Of a DNA stretch of 64,000 nucleotides, positions 10,864 to 20,673 are shown piece by piece. The position numbers and the translations under genes are program-made. Position 1 is the stretch's first letter; every line of letters begins with the position of its first letter. The DNA comes from Hoylesella shahii DSM 15611 = JCM 12083. GTDB taxonomy: Bacteria > Bacteroidota > Bacteroidia > Bacteroidales > Bacteroidaceae. Below the pieces are notes generated by a model. The model was not told the origin of the DNA. It saw only the letters and a program-made list of their open reading frames with translations, and ran no database searches. The stretch covers positions 19,408-83,407 of the forward strand of contig NZ_BAIZ01000011.1 in assembly GCF_000613445.1 (NCBI RefSeq), given 5' to 3'.

Positions 10864-11011
10864 TTTTTGTAACTTAGGCTCGTGTTGGATGATGAGCGAT
10901 GACGAGGTTAATATTGTGATACGCCTTGTGGGTGAGCAGGTGGTTTTGGGCTAGTGGTGTGTAGCTGCGAGTGATGGCATCTAGTTTGGTTTTTGTAAAA
11001 ATATTGTACTC

Positions 11012-11665
11012 TTTTTTAACATTGTGAGTGCCCGTTCTGCGTGTCAACCCGTCGTTGGTGCAGATTTTGGCTTGTATTTTGATGGTTTGTAAGCTCTTGA
11101 TTGATTGAGGTTTACGTAATTTTAGTGCTATTTTTGCTCTTTTTTATGCGTTTTATGCCTGGTATATACAGTTTTTATAAAGGAGTCGACGGCTTTCTGT
11201 GGTTTTGTCTAATAGCGTTAGTTTTGCGTATTTTTATGGTCTGTTTTGTTTATTTCGTGTCTTTTTTCGTTAATTTCTTTCTGCTTCTCTTGCATTTTAT
11301 AGGTTTTAGTGCTGCGTTTTGTAGGAGTTAGCCTTGCGTTTTGTAGGAGTTAGCCTTGCGTTTTGTAGGAGATAGCGTTGCGTTTTGCTGTACTTTACAC
11401 ACCTAGGAGGTGCAAAATGCGGAGCGAAAGCTGTTGTTTTATGTGCATTTTTATGCTTTTCTGTATGATGGTTTTTTGTGTTGTGAGTGCATCTACAACG
11501 ACAAAAAAGGGCAAAAGCATAGTAAATGGCATGTTGAATGGTGCAGAGCCGTGACTAAAAAAGGGGCTTAGCGGTGTGTTTTCTATGGTTTTGGGGTGCA
11601 ATTTCTTCTAGAAAGGTGGATTGGTTGGGATGTATTATGTAAAGAAAAGGAAACAATTTAACATC
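11012..11665. repeat. Non-coding repeat element A (partner of 25121-25750)
   Basis: No convincing gene lies between 10864 and 11839. This stretch shares colinear blocks with 25121-25750. There is a 21-base identical block at 11012-11032 (contains AACATTGTGAGTG). A four-unit 22-bp repeat follows at 11312-11399. An identical GCAAAAGCATAGTAAAT lies at 11511-11527. A 27-base block at 11639-11665 begins TGTAAAGAAA and ends ATTTAACAT. Block order and approximate spacing are the same in both copies (first to last block 627 versus 603 bp). Function unknown; it could be a decayed mobile element or a long regulatory or RNA element. Confidence 0.65.
11312..11399. repeat. Four 22-bp tandem repeats (TTGCGTTTTGTAGGAG type)
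   Basis: Units start at 11312, 11334, 11356 and 11378. The first three read YTGCGTTTTGTAGGAG followed by TTAGCC, TTAGCC and ATAGCG; the fourth diverges (TTGCGTTTTGCTGTAC). The same period, unit number and core TTGCGTTTTG recur at 25378. Confidence 0.8.
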
Positions 11666-11839
11666 GACTGAGGTTTTATTGTGGATGGGATGAAAAAAAT
11701 GGGGCGCTCATGCCGAGTAAGTGTAATTAAATAACTATCTTTGTGCGCTTCTCTTAGCGGTCTTTGCGTTCTACATAGTGGGTTAGACGACTGTTTATTT
11801 GGAAGGTTTTTAGGTGATTAATCGTATAATTCTTTAAAT

Positions 11840-12657
11840 ATGAAACGAAATATTGGGGTATTGCTGGCTCTTATGGCCGTGTTATTGATGTCTGCCTGTG
11901 CTAAGAACGAGCGCAAATGCACTTGTGAACGTGGCGAAAAAGGCAGCGATACGGTGATGGTGCTCAGTGCCAAAAGGCTTGAGGTGAACGGCAAAGGCAA
12001 GGTGCATATCAGTGTGTTGATACAGATTATTGTCTACATTCTACCACAAAATTGCTTAACTATCTTGAGATGGATGTTAAGCTTAAGTGTAAGGCTATGA
12101 CCAATGTAGACAGTTTGGCTTTTACCGACTTTGTCAATGGTCCGTTGTATCTTTTCTTTTGCAACGAGGATGGCGTTATATTAGATAATGTTGTGCCTTT
12201 GGCCAGTAGTTATAAAGACGATGCCAAGCTGAAAGAAGCCTTGAAAAAGGGAGAAGAGGTGACCATTTCGTTTGTAGGAATGATAAGCAACAATCTGCCC
12301 GAAGGTATTGGGGGCTTCACCATTGGTTATGATGTGGATGGGCGAAACACTCATTTGGCCGACGAATTTCGCAACAATTGCAACACCACTTCGATGGAGC
12401 AGGTGGAGAAATGGGACAAACTGATGGACGAACTCGAAACAACCTATCTTAAATTGGCCTCTTTAAACAAACAAACGAATGAGCAAAATTCGGCTCAACT
12501 GGACTTTGAACGAAGTAAATTGAATGAGAAACAAGAGCAATTATGGCAAGAGTTAGATGCTGCAGTTAAAAGTCGTGCGCTCGCTCCAATGCAAATTGTG
12601 CGAATGGGGGGCATGCATATGAAGGTGAGGAGCATCGAGCAAAGCGGTGTTCACTAA
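11840..12657 (+). CDS. Uncharacterised lipoprotein, one frameshift near 12000
   Basis: About 272 residues after repair. The N-terminus is a lipoprotein signal (LLALMAVLLMSAC, Cys at about residue 20). The middle is a compact domain of unknown family (DFVNGPLYLFFCNEDGVILDN, EEVTISFVGMISNNLPEGIGG). The C-terminal third is helical and charged, probably coiled coil (DELETTYLKLASLNKQTNEQ). The first frame loses sense after about residue 55. The second frame is open upstream as GAYQCVDTDYCLHSTTKLLN, so one missing A or G near 11999-12002 joins them. A TATCTTTG -7 box lies at 11736-11743. I do not recognise the family and the neighbours give no clear hint. Confidence 0.65.
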
Positions 12658-12795
12658 ACAAAGTTCTACGATTGTGCTTGCACTTAATGGCTCTTGGCGT
12701 TATGGGGCAGGCCCAAATTGTGGGAAAAACGTATTATTTTGTGCCCGCAACCATAAAATACATAAAACATTACATGCCTTATAGCAAACAAAAAC

Positions 12796-12803
12796 TATCT
12801 TTG
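12796..12803 (+). promoter_or_regulatory. Candidate -7 box for the TonB-receptor/GH32 pair
   Basis: TATCTTTG matches TAnnTTTG exactly, 168 bp before the start at 12971. No good TTG is seen at the right distance. The gap 12658-12970 holds no supported gene, only a short signal-peptide-like frame near 12680. Confidence 0.4.
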
Positions 12804-12970
12804 CGAAAAGCTTGTGTGCTGCGAATAAAAATGCGCGACCAATGAGAGCAAAGCTTTGGGCACACGCTTTATAATAAAGAGGTGTGCAGGTTTGCCTCAA
12901 GTGCATCTGCAAGACAGATTGGATGACAGCCCAAACAAGACTATCATCAATATCTAAACAATATCTATCT

Positions 12971-13662
12971 ATGCAACTAAATGTTTTGGAAAGAGGGTTA
13001 GTAGCAGTGTTTGCCACTCTCGCAATCACGCTTCCAGTGCCAGCACAGACCAACAATCAGGCACAAAAGCCCAAAATCAGAGAAGCCACAAACAGTAAGG
13101 AGGAGGGCAACCGCAATGTGATGCTCAACGCAGCCAGTGCAAACGGACCGCGTGAGATACAAATAGGGCTTCCCTCGGTCGATGTTAATGTGCTTGAAAA
13201 CGGTTTGCCCATCACCTATGCCACCAATCCGCGAAGCGTTAACTCCTTGTGGCGAGGCGATGCCAGCCTATCCCATCAAGGCTTACTCAAGATAGCAGAA
13301 ACTGCCATCACCACAGGCAACATTGGCTATGCCGTAAACTCGTTTACTCGTATGGGCGAAGATAAATTTAACTGAATGCTAAATTACAAGACAAATTTAG
13401 CAAAACCTACGCCAATATAAAGGAAGCCTATTATTTTAATGGCCGATGGGAAACCTTTGGCGGAGTGAACTGGCAAGTGAACCCCAAATTGTCGCTTGGT
13501 TGCACCGTTGTGAACTTCCTTAACCAAACTGGAACTAAGGGAAGCATTGCAGGAGCCGAACTGATAACCAAAGACCAGGCAGCAGCCTTTAGCAATACGC
13601 TGATGGCAGGCAGCTACCTGCGACCCTTCACAGTAGAGTTTAACGCATCGCTTAAGTTTTAA
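12971..13662 (+). pseudogene. Internally deleted TonB-dependent receptor (fructan-type locus remnant)
   Basis: Residues 1-26 are a signal peptide (VFATLAITLPVPAQ). The next 110 residues resemble the plug region of a TonB-dependent receptor (PREIQIGLPSVDVNVLENG, SVNSLWRGDASLSHQGLLKI, GNIGYAVNSFTRMG). The frame ends at 13375. In the next frame the sequence resumes at once as LNAKLQDKFSKTYANIKEAY and runs to a typical receptor C-terminus (AGSYLRPFTVEFNASLKF). Repaired, it is only about 230 residues, whereas such receptors have 900 or more, so nearly the whole barrel is missing. One lost C at 13372 explains the frameshift but not the missing barrel. It lies 11 bp before the GH32 gene. The family call rests on remembered similarity and is moderately sure. 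Confidence 0.6.
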
Positions 13663-13673
13663 ATATCCTGATT

Positions 13674-15568
13674 ATGACAATGAAAAAAATAATAATAGCA
13701 GCTTTAATGGCAGGCATAATGCCCAAGATGGCTGGGGCGCAAGACATTAAAATAAAGTATAAAGCAATACGGCCACGCTTATTGTGGACAATTCGCCCAA
13801 GTATCTCATCTTGCCCGTGGAGGAAACCATGCCCGAGGCAAAGGTGAAATTGGACAACAGACTGAAAACAGACACCTGGATGGACGTGCGACTGGCGCAA
13901 AACAGAAGCGACTATCACGTGCCTTTCGAGCTGAACGAAGGCAAGAGGTCGGTGGTGAAGATTGAAAACATAAGTAAAGATGCGCTATGCCTAAAGCCTG
14001 GAGCTATACGCTTGGCTTATAGCTGGGAGGTGCAGAACACCGACTTTTATAGACCAGCCTATCACCACACACCTTCTTACGGATGGATGAACGACCCCAA
14101 CGGCATGTTTTATAAAGATGGCGTGTACCATCTGTGTTATCAATACAACCCCTATGGTTCTAAATGGGGCAACATGCACTGGGGACACGCCGTGAGCAGA
14201 GACCTGGTGCACTGGGAACAGCAAGCCCCTGCATTGCTACGAGATACTATGGGACACATCTATTCGGGCTCGGCCGTGGTGGATAAAGACGGAACAGCAG
14301 GCTATGGCAAAGATGCCGTGGTGGCTTTGTACACTTCGGCCAGTGATGAAAACGGACAAATACAATGCATGGCCTATTCAACAGATGGCGGATACCATTT
14401 CACAAAGTATGAGGGAAACCCCATTCTTCGACCATTTGATGGCTTAAAAGACTTTCGCGACCCTAAAGTGTTTTGGTACGAACCATCAAAAAAGTGGTTT
14501 ATGATTGTTTCTGCCGATAAAGAAATGCGCTTTTACAGTTCGCCCAACCTCAAAGACTGGACCTACGTAAGTGCTTTTGGACAGGGTTATGGCGCACAAC
14601 CCAACCAGTTTGAGTGTCCCGACTTTATACAAATGCCCGTTGAAGGTAAACCCAATAAAAAGAAATGGGTGATGATTGTAAACATCAACCCCGGCTGTTT
14701 GTTTGGCGGAAGTGCCACAGAATATTTTGTGGGCGACTTCGATGGCACTAAATTCACTTGCGACACGCCACCAAGCGTGGCCAAATTCTTAGATTATGGC
14801 AAAGACCACTATGCCACAGTGTGCTTCTCTAACACGGGTAACCGCGTGTTGGCCATGGCTTGGATGAGCAATTGGCAATATGCAAACATCACACCCATTA
14901 AGCAATACCGCGGTGCAAACACACTTGCGCGCGAACTTAGACTGTATGAAAAAGACGGACAATATTACTTATCATCGGATGTGGTGCCCGAAGCGAAGGT
15001 GTTGAGAAAGAACAAACGAGTTTTAAACGTGGGAACAGTGCCCAACGCTCATGTTGTTAAGGATGTAAATACAAACTACGACAATGCTTTTGAACTGGAA
15101 ATGGAGATTACACCAGGCAAAAATGGCATCGCAGGTCTTGAACTCTTTAATGCAAAAGGCGAGAAAGTGAATATCTATATCGACCTAAAGGCTAAACGCG
15201 TGGTGATGGATCGCACGCAAAGTGGACTAACCGACTTTGGTAAGAAGGCCGAACCACACGATATTGAGAAGGCTTTCGACGCACAAACCATAAAAGATGG
15301 TCAAGAGATTATGCGCAAACGCAATGCCGTGAACTATCAAAACGACTTTGCTTTGGGCACTTGGGCACCACTTAACCTATGCCAAGGACCAACATATAAG
15401 GTGGATGTGTGGGTGGATAAATGCTCGATTGAAATATTTGTTGATGGTGGACGCATCTCGATGACCAACCTTGTGTTCCCCAAAAAACCTTACACCGATG
15501 TGCGTTTTTATGCGCAAGGTGCACCAGCAAAGTTTGATAATGTTAAAATCTACCGTTTGGCACAGTGA
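13674..15568 (+). CDS. GH32 beta-fructosidase (levanase/inulinase type), one frameshift near 13766
   Basis: Secreted glycoside hydrolase of family 32, releasing fructose from levan, inulin or sucrose-type fructans. The signal peptide is MTMKKIIIAALMAGIMPKMA (an alternative start at 13680 skips the first two codons). An N-terminal beta domain of about 100 residues follows. The five-blade propeller carries all three signature carboxylates: Asp of WMNDPNG (nucleophile), Asp of FRDPKVFW (transition-state stabiliser) and Glu of ECPDF (acid/base). The C-terminal beta-sandwich has SIEIFVDGG. The signal peptide and the mature protein are in different frames; one A missing from AAA at 13766 joins KYKA to NTATLIVDNSPKYL. 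The remnant receptor just upstream suggests a fructan locus that has lost its importer. Confidence 0.94.
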
Positions 15569-15693
15569 TAAATGCTGGTTGACGCATGCTAAATTAATTA
15601 TCGTGGCGGGTGCACATGCTTGCAAGGTGTAAACTAAAAGTGCTTACAAAAGGAAAATATACCAATTTAAAAGTTGGGAGAAAATAAAGAAAA

Positions 15694-16116
15694 ATGAGAA
15701 TAACAAGGATAAAAGAGAAGAATAGCTTACACACTTTTAAGGACAGTACCATTTGTACCCTACATATAAATAAGGATAACGTGTTTTGCGATTTTGAAAA
15801 GCTAAGCAAAACGTGGGAAACATCGAGCAATATAGCCATACGTCTCGACGTGGAGCAAACGGATGTTGAGCCTATCGTGAAAGAATTGCTGGGCAAATTG
15901 CCAAACGATTTGGCCTACTGTATCATGTCTGAAATAGCCGAGTTTGAACACTTAGAAGCCGAACTGATGCGGTTAATCTACAACACAGGCGACACAGGCT
16001 GTAAAGTTGCCATTTGCTTGCGCGATGATTTACCCCAAGACTTGAAGAAATGTTGCGAACAATCCAACGACATCAACGTGCAACAACATCGTGACAATAA
16101 GCATAAGCACATGTGA
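15694..16116 (+). CDS. Hypothetical protein, first gene of the immunity-type cluster
   Basis: 140 residues, acidic-to-neutral and soluble, with no signal peptide or membrane segment. Visible features are a beta-rich N-terminus (DSTICTLHINKDNVFCDFEK) and a helical middle (VEPIVKELLGKLPNDLAYC). I do not recognise the family. It ends in HRDNKHKHM, directly inside the first copy of a short repeated sequence (16109-16128) also found at 17127. Its size, composition and position before SUKH and Imm26 genes suggest an immunity protein or a remnant of a toxin-immunity locus; that is inference. Spacing to the next gene is 67 bp. Confidence 0.6.
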   Translation: MRITRIKEKNSLHTFKDSTICTLHINKDNVFCDFEKLSKTWETSSNIAIRLDVEQTDVEPIVKELLGKLPNDLAYCIMSEIAEFEHLEAELMRLIYNTGDTGCKVAICLRDDLPQDLKKCCEQSNDINVQQHRDNKHKHM

Positions 16117-16183
16117 CTTCAAACCCCATTCGGCCATCGCATCCTGTCCGAACATCATCAATTTACTTATAATAGCAACAACC

Positions 16184-16546
16184 ATGGATTGTGTAAGCGT
16201 AAAGAAGAACGTTATTGAACTGGAAGAAAGGTTGAAAATAACCTTTCCCAAGCCCTATTTTGATTTCCTGTGCCACATCCAAGCGGACGATGTCTTTGAG
16301 GTGGAAGGTTCTGGAATAGGTCTGTTTTCTTATTCCGACTTAGAGGAAAGGAACGAAACTTATGAGGTACGAGCCTACGAACCCAATTATTTGATGATTG
16401 GACAAGATGGAGACATGGGCTATTTCATAAGCACAAATACGCCCAACGACTATTCAATATACGCAAACGACTTAGGTGCATTAGGCTCATTGCCGATGAA
16501 TAAAGCCGCGAACGACATCTTCGAACTGATTAATAAGTTTCAATAA
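16184..16546 (+). CDS. SMI1/KNR4 (SUKH) family protein, probable immunity protein
   Basis: 120 residues from the preferred start (MDCVSVKKNVIELEERL). An upstream in-frame start at 16091 would add 31 low-complexity residues overlapping the previous gene. SUKH features are visible: an N-terminal amphipathic helix leading to ITFPKPYFDFL, the central GIGLFSYSDLEERNE, and a C-terminal strand region YLMIGQDGDMGYFIS followed by YANDLGALGSLPMNKAAND. SUKH proteins in bacteria commonly neutralise nuclease or other polymorphic toxins. No toxin gene lies upstream. Cytoplasmic. Confidence 0.75.
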   Translation: MDCVSVKKNVIELEERLKITFPKPYFDFLCHIQADDVFEVEGSGIGLFSYSDLEERNETYEVRAYEPNYLMIGQDGDMGYFISTNTPNDYSIYANDLGALGSLPMNKAANDIFELINKFQ

Positions 16547-16577
16547 GTTACTTTCTAAACGCCCTAAAAATTAAGCA

Positions 16578-17089
16578 ATGAATAAGATTGTCGTTCATGC
16601 AGGAGATATATTTTGTATTCCGCTATTCATGCCCAAAGACGATTGGAAGTTAAAAGCGAAACTATCTGACAACGATTTAGATAAAGACTTTGCCTTTGGA
16701 AGAGTAATAGAAACCAGTTCTTCGGTCTTAGTAGAGATTTTTAAGAAGATTGGTTCTGCCCAAACCAGCATTAGCGAAATAGAAAATTCGGGCGTGTTGT
16801 TTGCTCCATTGCAAATATTTTGGGACGGCATTATAAAAAAGCGGTGGCGCATAATCGGGAAAACAGACTGTTACGACAAGTATAAACACTCAAATGACGA
16901 AAGTCTAAAAATGATATTCGGCGTTGATGGAGACTTTCGACTGAGGAATTTTGCCTCATGCCAGGGCAAGAAAGCCATCTGGCTTTCCACAACAAGTGCT
17001 TTACGCGCGACTACCTACACAAGGTTGGGCTTAAAGTTTTGGGCGGAAACCAACTTGATAGCCGCATTATCGAATTGCTAAAAGAGTGA
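16578..17089 (+). CDS. Imm26-family immunity protein, one frameshift at 16960
   Basis: 170 residues after repair. The N-terminal motif HAGDIFCIPL and the following FAFGRVIE...VLVEIF pattern is characteristic of Imm26, a polymorphic-toxin immunity family. The original frame ends with a senseless tail after RNFASC. In the next frame the protein continues PGQESHLAFHNKCFTRDYL to SRIIELLKE, and adding one G at 16960 gives RNFASWPGQE. It follows the SUKH gene by 31 bp, probably on the same transcript. No cognate toxin is visible in the window. Confidence 0.72.
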
Positions 17090-17316
17090 AAACATACATT
17101 GCCAACAATCCTTTTAAACACAAAGAACATGTGACTTGCAACCCACGCCCCATGTCTTTGTGCATATTTGTGAAAGGAAGTCAACGCGCTTTCGTGCTTT
17201 TTAGTCGGCGTAATCTGCAGTTAGTCTTGCTCATACGCAACTTGTAGCGCAATAATTGTGAACTTATAGGGGCGTATTAAGTGTAGTATTATCAATCAAA
17301 ACATCATTTTTATGCT

Positions 17317-17883
17317 ATGGAATTGTTATCTATAAAAGAAATTATCCAATCTATTGAAGAGGAAACAAAGGGACTTGACCCTGAACTTGTTGAAGAAATG
17401 AGTTTGAGAGAAGTGAATATACCTCTAAAAGAGATTGAATATTTGAAGGCAGAACTGAATATTAACGCGCTAAACCAAGGCTTTATAGATAGCGTTCTGA
17501 AGTATGGTTGGGGCAATTTTGGCTTTCTTAGCTATCAATTTGGGTATGACGACGACAATAGTTTGCACTGGATTGTAGAAAGAAATGTGGATTATGAGGA
17601 TTATTCCACATTGAATAAGAATGGACTTATTATCATTGCAAACGGCGATCCCTTCACCATTTTGCTAGAATGTGCCACAGGAAGGATTTATTGTATTGAT
17701 AGCGAAACCTGTTTGGAACACAGAATGCTTATCGCCAATAGCTTTGAACAATTGGTACAGGCTATGGGAACAGGGCAATATGCTTGTTGGAAGGAGAAAG
17801 AAACCGAGTTTGTGCAGCTTATGGCGCACATAACCGATGGCGAGGGCATGCTCTTTTGGAAAAGCTTAGTTGGTTGTTACTGA
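17317..17883 (+). CDS. SUKH-like protein, probable immunity protein
   Basis: 188 residues, soluble and acidic. The C-terminal half has the SUKH-like strand pattern GLIIIANGDPFTILLECATG followed by RIYCIDSET, in which a short strand-turn-strand follows a Gly-Asp pair. The N-terminal helix region (EIIQSIEEETKGLDPELVEE) differs from the gene at 16184, so the two are not recent duplicates. It is the third probable immunity gene in 2.2 kb. Its 5' gap (17090-17316) contains the second copy of the ACATGTGACTT sequence. Superfamily assignment is moderately sure; specificity is unknown. Confidence 0.65.
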   Translation: MELLSIKEIIQSIEEETKGLDPELVEEMSLREVNIPLKEIEYLKAELNINALNQGFIDSVLKYGWGNFGFLSYQFGYDDDNSLHWIVERNVDYEDYSTLNKNGLIIIANGDPFTILLECATGRIYCIDSETCLEHRMLIANSFEQLVQAMGTGQYACWKEKETEFVQLMAHITDGEGMLFWKSLVGCY

Positions 17884-17926
17884 TTGTTTTGTGCTAAAAA
17901 GGCCAATGGTTGAGAGGTAAATATTA

Positions 17927-17989
17927 TGTTTATACAAAGATTACTTCTGTTTATATAAAGGCCACTTCGGTTTATATAATGAGTAAGAG
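17927..17989. repeat. Three 21-bp tandem repeats
   Basis: Units begin at 17927, 17948 and 17969. The consensus is TGTTTATATAAAGRNYACTTC, with the third unit diverging at its 3' end. The rest of the gap 17884-18440 is AT-rich and shows no gene. Confidence 0.7.
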
Positions 17990-18440
17990 AGACGCGTTGC
18001 ATTGCAACGGGTAGGTTGTTTTTTGTAGTTGTTATTCGTTTTTGAGGGAAAGAAAAACACGTGAGGTATTGCATCTCGCAGTAATGTGTGCGCTTGATGA
18101 TGTTATTTACGTGTTATCCAAGAAGCATTTTTACCAAAAGGCTAGAATTATACAAGCATTTTGGTTTTTATTTTAATTGAAAAACACCTTACGTGGCAAG
18201 AAAACAAGCCGTTAGTATTCAAAAAAAATATGGAAATGCGGTTACTTAAAAGCTGTTAATATGTCATTTGAAATTACTTATGTTACAGCAATCTATAGAT
18301 TATTCATGGTAAATAGTGCTATATTACCAAATAAGAAAATGTCAGAAGATGTTAGTTTTTTGTCCGATTATGATAACAGCTTTTATTATTTCTACGTCTA
18401 AATTTGCACAAGAAGTTTTAATTAGAAAAGAGAGAAAGGT

Positions 18441-18698
18441 ATGGCACAAAATAAGAAGACGCGAATAACGTCTGAGCAAAGGCAAAATATGCAGTTTCCT
18501 GAAGAGCGCTTTCAACTGTTTGAGTCTATTCAGGAAATGATAGACAATGAAATTAAAAAGCGTGGACTAAATAAGTATCAAATACTTCAGCCAAAGCCAG
18601 AGGCTAATCCTCCGCCAATGAAAAACGAAACGCTCCATAATGGTTTATGTGCGTGGATTAAAAGGTGGTGGAAGTCGCATTTCAGAGATAAGCCGTAA
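18441..18698 (+). CDS. Small hypothetical protein
   Basis: 85 residues, basic, no signal peptide. It is preceded by a purine-rich AGAGAGAAAGG stretch 3 bases from the ATG. The middle is helical (FQLFESIQEMIDNEIKKRG) and the C-terminus is rich in Trp, Lys and Arg (WIKRWWKSHF). I see no family. The flanking gap 18699-19181 (about 480 bp, AT-rich) shows nothing I can assign. Confidence 0.5.
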   Translation: MAQNKKTRITSEQRQNMQFPEERFQLFESIQEMIDNEIKKRGLNKYQILQPKPEANPPPMKNETLHNGLCAWIKRWWKSHFRDKP

Positions 18699-19181
18699 AT
18701 ATATTTAGGTGATACAATTTTTTCGGTTTACAAGACTAAATACGTGTAAATGTATTCAGTAGATAATATTTTCTCAAATTACTAATAACGTTCAAAAGTG
18801 ATTTAATTTATCTATCATCTGATGAGTTAAAGCACTATCCGTGGTCAATGATTAATAAAAGCCGACTCTGCCAATATAAAATGGTTCAAATCAATCCGTA
18901 TAACTCGGTTCAATGCCTTAGTTTTTAATGGCGTTTGGGCTTAGAAAAATGGTGGAAAGTGGGCAAAGTATATAAGAATAAATAGCAGAATATTATACAG
19001 CAACAAAGAAATCTACATCTCTTTAATAGATTTACTTATTTGAAAACCTTGAGGACTCGCCAATTAATATTGTTAACGGCAAGAAGAAAATTAAAGAATA
19101 GCAAATATAAAATTAAAAGCCCAAGTCTTCGATACGGCACTACTCCCAATGGAGTGATAATAGGGAGACATCGAGTCTATT

Positions 19182-20531
19182 ATGAACAAAAAACTATCTA
19201 AACCGCCTATTCCACTGCTCAGCAGGAGATGGGCAAGAGTGGGACTGATAGTCTTATTCACACTGTCGGCAATTAGTAACCTATATGCGCAGGACGAACA
19301 GGTGAATAAAAGCCAGTTCCCACAGAACTTAAACAGTGAATTGCGTAGGAATACTTGGAGCATTTATGCCGAAGGAGGATTGTCTTGGGCAACAGATGTG
19401 TGGTATCAAAGTTTTAATGCTAAGCGCAGCTACAACCAATCGCCAGCCGTTGGCGGCGGTATTGACTTTACTATCCGCCCATGGGTTCGTGTTGGGGTTG
19501 AGTATTTGTGGTCGCGTTATCGTCGTGAGCAGCGATTTTCTAGCCTTAACACTCAAAAAATGCCTGTTAAGGTGTATGGTAACTATATGATGAATTTTCA
19601 TAATGCCAAGCTAGGTGTACAATTTAATTTCATGGAATTATGGCCACACCGTCGTGCTCAGTGGTTTAATGCTTGGATGGGAACTGGTATTGGCTATTCC
19701 TTTATTAAGGGTAACGAATATGGTATGTTCTTTAATAACACGATGACGCAAGATGGACGCACCACACCTATTGGCAATAATTTAATCGTAAACAACGAAT
19801 CTGAACTTTCTCTCACGGGAAACGTGCGCACCACTAACCAACATGAGAAGTTTAATAAACTTTTTATCCCTACGGTTTTACACTTTGAAGCCGACGTTAG
19901 TCGTCGTTTCACCATTGGTTTGAAAGGAGAAATGGACTGGTTGTTGAGTCGTGGTGGTATTGCTCCCAAGAATTACATCTTTGGTTTGGCCACTATACGC
20001 TACAATTTTGTTTCAAGTCGTGCTAAAAAGTTGCAGACTTATTACGAAGGAGAATTGTCTGTGCTTAACGATGAGGTGAATGAAGTACAGAAAGAAACTG
20101 CTAGATATAGGGATCGTGCTGACAGCGAAGCCAGCGAACGCCAAAGATTGGAACAGCTTAACGCCGACTTGCAACAACGTCTACTTGACAGCGAAAATAG
20201 TAAGAGTGAGGGAAAAGCTGCCATTGAGATTTCACACTATGTGCAGTTTGTTAACAACAGTGCAAGCATTAGTAAGGACGAACTTTCTCATCTAAAACAT
20301 TTTGCTGCCTATATGCGTGGCCATCAGCTCTCTGTTATTGCTGAAGCCAGCACACCTGGCACCACTCGCTATAATCAGAAACTCTCTGAGCGCCGGCTTA
20401 AACACGTTATTAAGGCGCTTTTGAAAGAAGGCTTTGTGAAAGAAAACCTCCATCCGCAGATTGCTATTGGTGAACAAGATGGTAAACCTGATGAAACAGG
20501 CCGACGAGTTACTATTAAATTAGTGAAGTGA
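19182..20531 (+). CDS. OmpA-family outer membrane protein
   Basis: 449 residues. The N-terminus is a signal peptide after a basic stretch (VGLIVLFTLSAISNLYAQ, cleavage at about 37). Residues about 55-285 form an outer-membrane beta-barrel-like domain with alternating strands (WVRVGVEYLWSRYRREQRF, GLKGEMDWLLSRGG). Residues about 290-350 are a coiled coil (LSVLNDEVNEVQKETARYRD). Residues about 355-449 are an OmpA-like peptidoglycan-binding module (HYVQFVNNSASISKDELSHL; NQKLSERRLKHVIKALL; DETGRRVTIKLVK). It probably anchors the outer membrane to the cell wall. The next gene, a repeat-bearing lipoprotein 142 bp downstream on the same strand, may be its partner. Confidence 0.85.
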   Translation: MNKKLSKPPIPLLSRRWARVGLIVLFTLSAISNLYAQDEQVNKSQFPQNLNSELRRNTWSIYAEGGLSWATDVWYQSFNAKRSYNQSPAVGGGIDFTIRPWVRVGVEYLWSRYRREQRFSSLNTQKMPVKVYGNYMMNFHNAKLGVQFNFMELWPHRRAQWFNAWMGTGIGYSFIKGNEYGMFFNNTMTQDGRTTPIGNNLIVNNESELSLTGNVRTTNQHEKFNKLFIPTVLHFEADVSRRFTIGLKGEMDWLLSRGGIAPKNYIFGLATIRYNFVSSRAKKLQTYYEGELSVLNDEVNEVQKETARYRDRADSEASERQRLEQLNADLQQRLLDSENSKSEGKAAIEISHYVQFVNNSASISKDELSHLKHFAAYMRGHQLSVIAEASTPGTTRYNQKLSERRLKHVIKALLKEGFVKENLHPQIAIGEQDGKPDETGRRVTIKLVK

Positions 20532-20673
20532 GGCAACGCAAATGTTGCGAGCTTACAAATAAATGAAAATAAATAATCACAAACTTGAGTGCGGGAAGGA
20601 GTGGAAACCAACTATCAAATCAACTTAATTAAACCCCATTCGCTTTCCTTTGCTCCTAAAGAAAAATATAGTT

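Noticed and set aside
11101..11331. 76-codon hydrophobic frame
   Set aside because: It is made almost only of Phe, Leu and Val from T-rich DNA within repeat element A; no domain or plausible start region.
11312..11399. Possible CRISPR array
   Set aside because: 22-bp units are directly contiguous with no spacers.
12680..12841. Signal-peptide-like frame (MALGVMGQAQIVGKTYYF)
   Set aside because: It soon becomes low-complexity, overlaps a -7 box and has no match to a family; it may be a decayed gene start, but support is too thin.
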